Source: Rhizoclosmatium globosum | Lineage: Eukaryota > Chytridiomycota > Chytridiomycetes > Chytridiales > Chytriomycetaceae | DNA length: 64,000 bases | Assembly (NCBI GenBank): GCA_002104985.1 | Contig: MCGO01000026.1 | Span: forward strand, 1 to 64,000 | Direction of reading: 5' to 3' | Part shown: in pieces, positions 54,607 to 64,000 of the stretch | Layout of the letters: every line of letters starts with the position of its first letter | Position numbering within the stretch: the stretch's first letter is position 1 | Notes under the pieces: generated by a model | Told to the model about the DNA's origin: nothing | Databases searched by the model: none | The model's input: the letters and a program-made list of their open reading frames with translations, nothing else | Translations under genes and position numbers: made by a program

Positions 54607-56321
54607 AGCGTCATCGCCGAATCGGGTGACGTTTACAGAAGGAGACACGTGAATCGCGTAATAACTGTTTTTTGTTGGCTTCAGTAGATCTTGCGAGATG
54701 AGTTCACTGTAGGAGGGTGTCGAATTAAAGTGAGTCGGTAGGGAAGTGATTTACTTTACGTTAGGTAAGACTTGACGCCATCGTCCACGTCCACGGTGAT
54801 TTTCATGGAGGAGGACGCAAAATTGGTTCCAAAGTCGTATCTTGGTGGCAACGATTTTCCACGTCCCATTGGAGTTGATGAATATTCAGCCAAAGTATCC
54901 AAGTATTTCGAAGACGCAATGAAGTTGTAATAGTCAGCCATTTCAGCCGAATAGTTTACATTTGGGCCGTAAAAGACTGGCGTGATTTCGATGGAAGAGA
55001 GCGGATCGCCCGATGCAAACTTTGCAAATACGTCGTCTTTCTGCTTGAGTACTGGGCGACGAGTGACTGGATTCTTGGGAAAATCGATGATGCACTTAGA
55101 TGCAGCATACCTGTTAGTCAAAAGCCACAATGCCAAATAAACTTACTCTTTGGTCAGCCCCACTCCATTGGCCCTGTACAGTGAACTTTTGCCCTTTTGC
55201 GTCAACAATTGTACTGTAATGAAACTCTTTTTGATACGGATCGTCATCGTTCCCACCTATTCCAATCGATTAGACTGTAGAAAATATATGGTAGAGGTTC
55301 TTCGTCACTACAACATACAGTAATCAGAAAGCTCTTGCCCTGGAAGACCATCAATAGTTGTGATCCAGCCAGTGTCCGGATCACGGTCAGTGATGGATTC
55401 TGTTTTATGCCATCAATGAACTAAAACAGCGAACTAAAACATTACCAGCAAATTCGTGACTAGCCCCGACAGAAACAGACTCCGCCATATTTGGAAACTC
55501 ATCGTACAAACAAGAAGGAATCAATCCATATGGCACACAGTCCAAATCACTGATATCAGCCGTGTACACACATCCATGGTATGCGCCGACTTCTGTTCCA
55601 CAGATAGTCTTTGTGTATGGCGACACATGCATTGGGTAGTAGCTTTGCTCGTTGGGGCTTATTGTTCCATCACGAATCATTTGCCGAAACAATTCTCGAA
55701 TGTCGTTGTCATCTTCGAGAGAAGGGACAATCTCTTTTGACCAGATGACTGGAGGTAGGACCGATCCTTTGCCAATTGTTTGAGTGGGTGTGTTGTATTC
55801 GGCAACTGATAAACTTCGTTAAGTACTTAAAAGGAGTATTATTAATCATGCACTCACAAATGTTCATGTATGATGAACTGACGAGGGCGGCGTAAAACTT
55901 GTTGAGGTCATCTTGGAGCTCCTTTGTTACATTGTAGTATACAGGAGTGACTTCAGGATTCGTGAGAAGTCGGCCGCCGTGGTACTCGAAGTGGATTGGA
56001 GAAGTGTGTGTGAAATTGTGCGGTGTCTCATCAGGAACCTTCCTTGTTCCTCTACCTCTTTCAAGTGGGATTGCTGAACCTGTCAAGGCGCATGCCGTCA
56101 ATCCAACAAGAAGTTGCTGCAAAAGCATTATTTACGAGGCTGAAATCAATAGAAGGAAATACTTTCGTGCTTTTTATTGCTTTGAAACTGAATACAAATT
56201 TGTAGTGGCCGCCCGCAGCCACAGTTCAGCCTCAACTCAGCCTCAAAATTGATCAAACAAAATGAATTTCACTACGACAAAAGGAAAACAACAAATGGGG
56301 AACATCGATGGAGAAATGAGG

Positions 56322-58204
56322 TTAGCGACGTTTTGTAGTTTGACGATCGGGGATTGGAACACTTCCAATACACTAACAAAAAACAGTCAATAACCAAGAA
56401 TACAATCAGAATAAATAACTTACTTCCTGGTACTTATTGCTCCAAATCTTGTTAACAACATAACTCTTCTTCTTTTGGTCAAAGATGGGGGCTTGGTGGT
56501 ACTGGAAGTCTTCATAACACTTCCAAGCAAGCCCAGCATCAGCGTTCAACTGCCACCCCTTGGTACTTCCTTTCACGAAATCAGTTACAGCATCGACAAT
56601 ATGAACGGATGATCGTGATTGAAGATTTGCCAGCGGATTCGTTCCCCAAGAACTGCAATAGTTTGCACATTTTGGCTGGTTTGGAATTACAGCATAACGA
56701 ACAGTACCCTATATTTTCACATATCAGTACTTAACAGGAAATTATGGGATGGATAACTCACTTTCCACTTGTCCGTGCTGATTTCAGAACGAACAGAGAA
56801 ACCACATCCATAATCGCAAGCATCATCGCCATTCATTGTGGCTGTAATCTCAGGTGAGACATGAATCGCATAGAATGAGTTTTTGTTTGGTTTCAATGTT
56901 CCAGCTGCGATCAGGTTGCTCAGGTAAGCGGTTACATCATCCTCAACTTCCAACCTCTCTTGAGATGGAGACTCGTATCTTGGTGGCAACGATTTTCCAC
57001 GCCCCATTGGAGTTGATGAATATTCAGCCAAAATATCCAAGTATTTCGAAGATGCAATGAAGTTGTAATAGTCGGCCATTTCAGACGAATAGTTTACATT
57101 TGGACCGTAAAACACGGGATTGATTTCAATTGCCTTGAGGGGTGATCCTGTCTTAAACTTTGCTTTGACAGTCTTGATGGGCTTAACGACTGGATGAAGG
57201 GTGACAGGATTCTTGGGAGTTCCGACAACGCACTAATGAGAAGAAGGAAAAATAAGCTGAGATTTAAAACGGGACGGGATGTATCTTACTCTTTGGTCGG
57301 CTCCACTCCAAAGCCCAGAAACAGGCCAATCACGTCCATTAACATCCTTTACAAACCCGTATGCATCGTCTTGAGGAATGTTGTCTCCACCACCTTCACA
57401 AATTGGAGTAAGCAAAACTATCCATTTTTGGTATATAAACTCACAGTAATCAGCCAGCTCGATTCCACCCGCCCCATCAATCGTTGCCATCCAACCGGTT
57501 CCAGGATCAGCATCAGTCACAGACTCTGCGAATTCGTGACTCGCTGCGTGAGCAACTGAATCGGCCGTGTTTGGCTGGTCATCTGAAAGACACGATGGAA
57601 CCACTCCATAAGGAACGCAATCCAAGAAACTGATATCCGCTGAATATGCACAACCGTGATACGCCCCAACGTTACTGTAACAAACAGTGCTGTCGTAAAG
57701 CGTCACGTTCGTGTATGGAGAAACGTGGAAAGCGTAGTAACTATTCTTGTTTGGCGTGATGGTACCGTCACGAACCATTTGACGAATAATCTCACGAATG
57801 TCGATGAAGTCGTCAAGCGCGTTGAGGATCTCTCCCTTGTACGTGACTGGACTCAGTACCTTTCCCTTCCCAATCGTTTGTGTGGGAGAATTGTATTCAG
57901 TAACTGAAGAGGAAAGTGGTTAGTTTTGGGGGAACGATGTGCAGGGCTTACAAATATCCATCCAACTGGAAGCCGAAATGACTTTGTAGTAGTTGACAAG
58001 ATCGTCCTGGAGCTCTTTCGTGACGTTATACCAAATAGGAGTGATTTCTGCATTGACGAGCAATCGCCCGCCACTGTAATCATAATGAACTGGAGTTGTC
58101 GATTCCGCAAACACACGTTCAGAGTGATCGACGACTGGCGCCGGTGGGTCGGCAGCAGAAACGCAGACGACTGAAACAAGTGAGAGAACGATTGGGAGGA
58201 ACAT
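56322..58204 (-). CDS. Secreted EXORDIUM-like two-module protein
   Basis: Paralogue of the interrupted neighbour, intact as far as I can splice it. The ATG at 58204 starts a signal peptide (MFLPIVLSLVSVVCVSA). Module 1: TPIWYNVTKELQDDLVNYY, PTQTIGKGKVLSP, MVRDGTITPNKNSYYAFHV, VGAYHGCAYSADIS, ASHEFAESVTDADPGTGW, IELADYC. Module 2: INPVFYGPNVNYSSEM, GRGKSLPPRYE, KPNKNSFYAIHVSPE, CDYGCGFSV, SSVHIVDAVTDF. It ends YQECIGSVPIPDRQTTKRR after a last small exon, without the hydrophobic tail of the neighbour. The order of motifs resembles EXORDIUM/PHI-1 proteins of plants and some fungi. HEFAE with ELADYC is conserved only in module 1. Extracellular or cell-wall role inferred; no enzymatic activity claimed. 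Confidence 0.65.
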
Positions 58205-58857
58205 AATCGATATAGGGAAAGTGTTGTGGACCTCTTGCACTCCTTTAAGTACTTCAAAACTGTTTGGGGCTGGTGTCTACCACCCAGAAAAATTCAATCC
58301 CCCAAATTGGTACCAGCCACGATTTTGATACAATCCTCCAAAAACTCATTTACAGCTGTGATATGCAAGAAAAAACCGATCTCCTAACAGAAAGAAACGT
58401 GAGAAACTTGGCAAATTCTTTTATTGATTTCCAAACAAAAAACTAACAGAATGAAAAGGATGAAAAGGATGAAAGGCGAGACACCAAGACTGATTGACGA
58501 CGAGCGTTAAGTTTGGTTTGAAACAGTTGAATCCTGCCTTTTGGTTCCATCTAGGTTTAAAGTTCGTGAGAGACCAAAGATTTGCGCGTCCGTATCATGA
58601 AAAAACAACAAAGGAAAGCACTCAATGTTAAGTAAGCGCGAACATCGTTGTAAGCTCAAAACATTGTTGTCATTTTTGAAAATTCCAAGTGAGGTGGTCC
58701 ATTAGTACTGTATTTAACATTTTAGAAGAACATTAAAAAAAAACAAAAGGTAAAAGAAAAAAACATACCTGTAAAAAATAATTAGAATTATGCCATAAGG
58801 AAAGCAAGGCCATACCAAATTTCTTTGTATTGTTAATCAGGAATGTATCCAGGGCTG
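58205..58857. other. Gene-free region downstream of the second Fanzor
   Basis: No ORF with support. It contains the promoter of the minus-strand EXORDIUM-like gene (58205 to about 58300) and the 3' flank of the Fanzor gene, where guide RNA scaffolds are normally encoded. AT-rich with A8-9 and T runs near 58735-58760; I could not identify an element end. Confidence 0.5.
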
Positions 58858-61800
58858 TTAAATGAAAGCTGCAGGTCGACCACCAGTATGATTGTAATGA
58901 AACAGCAAGTGGCGAATGTTGCATGCAGCTTGAATATCTTTGTCCACAATCTTAGCAACAAATGTTAGTGCTGGTACCAGTCACAAGCATACATACAGTA
59001 GGGGGTCCTGGAATGAGTGGGCACTCAACAAGACCATAAACTGAACTCTGGATGTTAGTAAGATCAGGGCATTGAACAAAGGGATGCATTGGTTGTTTGT
59101 CATCATCAATGCAGTATTTTCTCCAGTGAAGATCCTGAAACTTGCGTTTCTTGTGGGGGCATCTAAGAATAGGACGTCGAACCTAGTCCAACATTAATGT
59201 AAGACTTACTTTGTTGATTACTTACTGTCACAACTGGTGGATATTGGAACACACCTCCTGCCTCATAGCCAGCACTGAGACGATGGGACCGCTGTGAAGT
59301 CAAATGCTCATCAATAACAAACACAAAGTGCTCATGAGCAGCCTTTTCTCTGATTCTCTGTGTGAAAAACACATATTTAGTATTGCCAACCATTGCGTTA
59401 AACTGACATTGTTGGGAACAGGTGCCCATGGTCTCTGGTGATTCCAAGATCCATCGCCATAAGCAAAATAGACTGGTGCAACAGGAAAAGCTGGAATATT
59501 ATTCAAGCGGCGTGTTCGACGGCGGAGTTTTCTTGCTCCAGGAACAATCCTGCCTTGCATACTGTTCCAATCAGTGTCTGTCATGCGCCCAGCCATACGA
59601 TTGATGAGAGCTTGTTCAGCCCGCTGGTGTTTCATATGACTGCTCTGCTTCCACTTTAGATGCTGGGGACGAGAATACTCTTGCAACAAGAATTCTGACT
59701 GGAAATGCTTGACCATCCAGGTCCATTGACACCAATGACCCAGTGTACGTTGACCAATAACACGTGGAGAATTTTGAGCAAGGACATCATATGCAAAGTT
59801 GATGCGGTGATCATTGTCTCGGAACACCTCTTCCCTCTTTTCAGAGAGCTTAGAACCATTGATTTGACGCATATGACCATGGGAAACCTGAACAACGTGG
59901 TCATGAATAATCTGTCGTGATGGAGGATGTGCAGGCGGAGGTACTGGAACTGGAGCAACAGCAGCATTGTTGATTTGGAGCTGGATATCACTATTGACAC
60001 AAGTTACAACATTCCTGATACCTAAATAGGTAAATAAATATTAGAAGCTGTAACAAACACAGAAATCAAACCTGGGTCAACACTAATAACATTGTGAGGA
60101 TCCAAGATTCCAGCTTGAATTTGATTCACAATTCCCATATTGTTTATGTGATGATCCACACGCACCATTCCACGACCATTTATCATGAATTGGTTATAGT
60201 TATAATTTTGTGGGAGTGAATTTGCATCATCAGTCCAACTTTTGTGAGGAACTCTGTTGGCATTTGCTGCAAGATTGTTCTGAACAAAGGCTTGTCTGGT
60301 ATTCAGAGTCCATGAAAAGCTTCTGCCATCAGTTTGAAGATAATATGAAGCTAGGGCCCTTTAGAATTATTCAATGCAATAAAGTTTTACATACAATCAA
60401 CATCATTCCTCAAGTGGCGACTCCAGCGAACAGATTCAACTCGAAAAAACAGTCCAATTATGCCACGATGTTCAGCTCGAGTCCCTCCATGACCATTGTA
60501 TCTTCCAACCCCATTTGGTGGACTAATTATTCCCAATGCAGGTACAATGATGTGCTGGAAATGTGCAGCAGCAGCTACAAGTGAAGGTGGAAAGTTAACT
60601 CCACCTGGTGGTTGAGGAAGTGGAACAGCAAGAGGCCCCAAAAGGTCCCTCAGTCGTGGCATAAAATATTGACATAGAACACGATAGTCTATCCCACAAA
60701 AGACTGCTTGAGCCGTGGTAGCATTGGTTGGAAGTGGTGCAAGAGGAAAATAAGCTTCACTTCCAAGGAGTGCCATATCTGGGCGAATAAAACTGTTTCA
60801 ATGGTAGTATGTTTGAAATTAGCAAATGAAGGCTTGACAGATAAAAACTTACTCTCTGGTATAAGCCAAAATATTATTGCCCATTCTTGACATTGCCCTA
60901 ATAAGATTCATTTCAAAGTGTGGGCCACGCTGAATGTTATTGAAGGGCATGGCAACAAGAAACTGTCTGTGATGGAGAAGAAATGCAACAATATTGTTGG
61001 TCACTGCCTGTGGAACTGCTACAGGAAGTGCAAGTGGGGCACCAAATGGTGGGGTCAGGTAATTGTATATTGCTGTCTTTGCAGTTGCCTTGATAACAGC
61101 GGTAGGTTGGTATCCATGCAGGAAGCAATGAAAGTTGAAAACCTGAATTATGTTGTAAGATTTAAAGTAAATTTCAGACAAGATCAACAAACCTCCTCAG
61201 CCAGCTTGCCTAAATTGGCAATGAATCTGCGAGCAAGTGCATTTTCAAAGTCTGTACGCAATCGTTTGGCTTCAATGGCAATAACTTGCTCCCATTCATA
61301 GCTGGGACAGTTAAAGAGGGGAACCATTCGAAGACCAGGTTGGATGGGTTGTCCATTCTGAAAACCATTGTTGTCACAACTAAATGGATGATGAAAGTTT
61401 TGGAAAGTTTCCAACAAGTAATGTCTTGTGACAGAACGGCGGGTGTTTTGGTGTGCCTGAAGGGCTGCACCAACTGGAAGGATGTAGGGTGTGCCAACAG
61501 GATTGCCAGGAAGTACAAAACCAATTGGAAGTGGGGCATGATAATTATTGGCGAGCAGATTTCCAGAAGCATACTTGAGTGCAAATTGGAAGAAGGATTC
61601 TGAAAACTCAATGTCAAGATGATCGTGACCTAATTTTAAGTCCCAATGAATTTAAACGATATTAATTTGAGCAGTTAAATACCAGTTGGGTTGCGCTCTA
61701 GGTGAAGGTTGATTGCAAGCATGGCATCGGAGCGTAGGAGGGACACATTTCTTGCAAACTCTTGTAAGAGTGGCCCCATTACACAACGTAGTTCTGGTCG

Positions 61801-61914
61801 AGTAGCTTGTCTTGCTCCAACATGGCGAGTGCGATGGAAGTTGTTTTGAGCCATATGAATGACAGAAGTGGCGACCAAAAGAATGAGAAGAATAGATAGG
61901 AGGCAAGGCCTCAT
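58858..61914 (-). CDS. Fanzor protein (TnpB-like RNA-guided nuclease family)
   Basis: Nine exons (61914-61683, 61629-61193, 61142-60853, 60792-60391, 60358-60072, 60021-59408, 59357-59226, 59182-59035, 58970-58858) give 884 residues with total length divisible by three. RuvC-I is ISVDPGIRNVVTCVNS (split by an intron after DPG). The strand before RuvC-II reads FPVAPVYFAYGDGSW. RuvC-II has the relocated Glu, FVFVIDEHLTSQRSH. RuvC-III is VDKDIQAACNIRH. So Asp, Glu and Asp are all present. The zinc finger is atypical: TSQRSH lacks the first Cys pair, leaving RCPHKKRK, KYC and QCPDL. The exon 8/9 junction uses a weak donor (GTCTTG) but is the only one that keeps the frame. The first 20 residues look like a signal peptide; ATG 61854 (MAQNNF) may be the real start. 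No transposase or inverted repeats were found beside it. Confidence 0.85.
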
Positions 61915-62018
61915 CAGTTGGCTCGTGTTTTTTTCTCGAATGCAATTTTCACACTGTTATCTTTTTTATCCGGGCTAATTTTCCCGGAGTTTTTCCGGCT
62001 TTCTTCCTCTCAGCAACA

Positions 62019-62095
62019 GGATCTGTACCAGGGGTCGAACCTAGAACCTCTTGATTCATAGTCGAGCGCGGTAACCATTTGGCCATTCGCCCATG
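62019..62095 (-). other. tRNA-like sequence with Pol III boxes (pseudo-tRNA or SINE head)
   Basis: On the minus strand: an A-box-like TGGCCAAATGG, then a 7-base loop CTATGAA in a weak stem (CTCGA/TCAAG), then a T-arm CTAGG-TTCGACC-CCTGG with B box GGTTCGACC. The expected acceptor stem does not pair. This is therefore a decayed tRNA or a tRNA-derived short element rather than a working tRNA. Confidence 0.5.
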
Positions 62096-62199
62096 ACATG
62101 TGGTCAAGATCGGCAAAGAAAAACCGAAGATGAATGTTCTTCGTCTCTGAAAATAATAGTAGGTGATTCGACAACACACCGCTGACAACCACTCCAAGT

Positions 62200-62400
62200 T
62201 TGAATATACATTTTCTCGAGGAATGTTTTGACCTCCGTAATTATCGGCATACTCGATTGCCCCTGCGCCGTCAATTGTAGCAGACCAGCCGGTGTTGTTG
62301 GGTCAGCATCTGAGACGGATTCGGCAAACTTGTGACTTTCTGCGTGTGTGACCAGGCCCGGCCAAGTGCAAGATGGAAAGTGTGCGGGTTGTAGTCCTCG
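62200..62400 (-). pseudogene. Decayed EXORDIUM-like fragment
   Basis: The minus strand reads THAESHKFAESVSDADP and, after a one-base shift, NTGWSATIDGAGAIEYADN and GGQNIP. These align with ASHEFAESVTDADPGTGWMATIDGAGGIELADYC (as HEFAESVTDADP and GWMATIDGAGGIELADYC) of the intact paralogue at 56.3-58.2 kb. No complete exon structure remains. It shows that the family once extended to this side of the Fanzor gene. Confidence 0.75.
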
Positions 62401-62940
62401 CTGACACTCGCGAAGTGAGACCAATCCCAGATTCCCAGCTTTGTCCAATCTCCCTTCTCTCTCTCATCTCATCCACAGCAACATGCTCCAGTCGCACTTT
62501 TACAACAGCTCCTTCTTTGCAGGAGGAGGTTTGATGTTGCCACAACTTGGTCGGCCACTTCCGCCACTCCTCCCTCTGGTCCTCCACCGCCTCGATCGCA
62601 GTTTCCATCATTGTTTCCAGCACATCCTGTCCCAAACCTAGAGTGTAACTTTAATCTAATTATTTTTTTCTCTTCACTTTTTTTTCATCTTGGAATAAAT
62701 GACTTTAAGGTGATTCGGTGATTCTAGATGACCTCACACAAAAACTCTCTTGGAAACGAACAAAAATGTTACTTTGGGGAGGACGCTTTATCGGTACGCC
62801 TTTGCTAGGACCGGCCTCCTTAGTATCGGCTTTTGCGAGATGGCGACTGCTGGAAAAAATTGCGGAGTGTCTCCGAAGCCATTCAAAGAAGTCAACCAAC
62901 CCTCCCCAGATCAGGTGAAAAAAAAGTATCCTTAAAAGTG
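62401..62940. other. No clear gene
   Basis: Short frames on both strands without domain, bias or splice support. A short plus-strand frame from ATG 62838 (MATAGKNCGVSPKPF) ending at a GTGAAA donor could be a first exon of the gene that follows, but this is weak. Confidence 0.4.
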
Positions 62941-62997
62941 AGTTTCATCTCGTCAAAGCGAACATGTAGTTCTCTTCATACTTATGGTGATTACATA

Positions 62998-64000
62998 GTG
63001 CAAATTCTCTTCTTGTTATCATTGGCCATTTGTGTTTTCGCACAAGAGAGCAAGTATGTGGCTCTCCTCAAGGCCATCAGAGACAACAACCCGTCTTTCC
63101 CAAAAGACTGTTTCGTTGGCCTGGACTCCGTTGTAACGCTGAATGACGTAGTCACGTACTGCCGAGACACACTACAACCCAATTTTGACTATGCTGGTGC
63201 CAAATACTGTCTTGCGTCAGTAACGACGGGCAAAACTAAAAAACGTGCCGCTGCTTCTTCATTAATTAGTGATGAATTGCTCAAATCGGTTATCGATCCA
63301 ATTAACAACAGCTGCTATGGAGCAGTTGATGATTTCAACAACGCAAATAGCTCCCCGTTCACGCCGCCGGCCGGACCAAACCCAGCCTACACTGGAGGTA
63401 CTCAAGCTATTTCGGATTTTGTAGCCTCCTCAAAGCTTAACGTTGATCGCGCTATTTTGGTCAAATCCTTGGCAGAAGCCTCCCTTTTGGTGAAACGTGG
63501 TTTCCTAGCACAAAACGTGCCAGGATCGACTTTCACTGGCAGCTTCGCTAAAGGTGTTGTCATTCAAATTATTGTCGAAGGATGCCAGGTTTTTTGCTTT
63601 ATTATTAATGACGAATGACTCACATTTTCACAACTTAAAGTTGACGTTCCAAGAAGTCACATCAGACACCTCAAGCGCGGTAAATGTCGGAACCGGAGGA
63701 TCTGGAACCATTGCTTTTACTCTTGATACCTCAGTCAAAAGTTTTTGGTTGAATTACAACCTTTCCCCCTCGTCCATTGGCCGCCTTCTGTTTGTCAACA
63801 TCTATTACGACGGCACAAATTCAATTATGTACAAATTTACAGTTGATGGCTTGAAGGATACTATCACAGAAGTCAATATTGCCGCTATCATTGGTGCTGC
63901 GCCGCTGATTGCATCCATAATCAACACAAGTACTATTTCTCAACCAAGTCTTACTGTATCTGGTCTCCTCTCGGCATCAACAATTAACTCAAGTACTGTT
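62998..64000 (+). CDS. Secreted protein, unknown family, partial
   Basis: The first hydrophobic stretch (IVQILFLLSLAICVFAQES) is a signal peptide with an AQ-type cleavage site, but no ATG lies directly before it. A short 5' exon ending before the acceptor TTACATAG at 62998 is likely. The mature part has four cysteines in its first ~100 residues (KDCFVGL, TYCRDTL, KYCLASV, NSCYGAV), suggesting a small disulphide-bonded domain. An intron at about 63589-63640 (GTTTTT...TTAAAG) joins EGCQ|LTFQEVTSD. The following part (GSGTIAFTLDTSVKSFWLNYNL, as GSGTIAFTLD and SFWLNYNL) is beta-rich and runs off the window in a Ser/Thr/Ile-rich region. I recognise no family. Confidence 0.55.

Larger units (their letters stand above)
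47205..56128 (-). pseudogene. Secreted EXORDIUM-like protein gene split by a copia element
   Basis: The gene runs from ATG 56128 (signal peptide LLVGLTACALTGSAI) to a stop at 47205, but 47782-54606 is a retrotransposon. Leaving out the element and one AGCGT duplication gives RFGDDA|CNYGCGFS without frame change. Two related modules are visible. The first has TPVYYNVTKELQDDL, GKGSVLPPV, MIRDGTISPNEQSYYPMHV, VGAYHGC, GASHEFA and DPDTGWITTIDG. The second is degenerate: ITPVFYGPNVNY, MGRGKSLPPRY, NSYYAIHVSP, CGFSV, ASVHIVDAVTDF. The sequence order resembles EXORDIUM/PHI-1 cell-wall proteins, including the HEFAE-like His-Glu motif. The last exon adds a hydrophobic C-terminus (AFILGTGWNGLMVLLLGFYYAA, as AFILGTGWNG and LMVLLLGFYY) suggesting membrane or GPI anchoring. 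Some exon borders are approximate. Confidence 0.7.

Noticed and set aside
62032..62090. Functional tRNA gene
   Set aside because: The T arm and both internal boxes are present, but the acceptor strands do not pair and the anticodon stem has a mismatch.
58205..62700. Terminal inverted repeats for the second Fanzor
   Set aside because: I compared both flanks by eye, including a search for TA-CTGT/ACAG-TA ends as in the first element, and found no convincing pair.

Overview
The window looks like a piece of a chytrid-type (early-diverging) fungal genome. Genes are split by many short introns (mostly about 45-65 nt, GT...AG). A fungal plasma-membrane proton ATPase, a double hybrid histidine kinase, EGCT-type ankyrin repeats and a FUSC-family transporter are present, and every neighbourhood is studded with transposons. 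The lineage is inferred from gene content only; no marker gene was compared.

Layout. 1-5 kb: the edge of a SLATT-like two-helix protein, a secreted single-pass protein and an ankyrin-repeat protein. 5.1-14 kb: a decayed zone with a chimeric pseudogene, a long broken multi-exon gene of unknown function, and a Ty1/copia gag-protease-integrase fragment without reverse transcriptase. 14-23.6 kb: a double hybrid histidine kinase diverging from a FUSC-type transporter, then a thioredoxin-fold membrane protein and a small unknown ORF.

23.7-33.8 kb is the most interesting stretch: a 10,048-bp transposon bounded by 23-bp inverted repeats (22/23 identical) and TA dinucleotides. Just inside the right end is a decayed pogo/Tc1-type transposase. 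The rest is mostly one in-frame gene of at least 12 exons (at least 2,500 residues) whose last ~430 residues carry all three RuvC motifs and the zinc finger of a Fanzor (eukaryotic TnpB relative, RNA-guided nuclease family). A second, unrelated-looking Fanzor (884 residues, 9 exons) lies at 58.9-61.9 kb.

34-44 kb: proton ATPase, a GH26-like glycoside hydrolase, a two-domain thioredoxin-fold membrane protein and a Met-rich secreted protein. 44-46 kb: a membrane-protein gene cut by a miniature LTR retrotransposon (TRIM). 46.4-47 kb: a LEA_2-like membrane protein. 47.2-58.2 kb: two paralogous secreted EXORDIUM-like proteins, one split by an intact 6.8-kb copia element with apparently identical LTRs and an RNA-recognition motif in its Gag. 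A decayed third fragment of this family lies at 62.2 kb, and a secreted protein runs off the right edge.

Several otherwise sound genes are broken by exactly one base in a short homopolymer, mostly C/G runs. That pattern fits consensus-sequence error at least as well as pseudogenisation.
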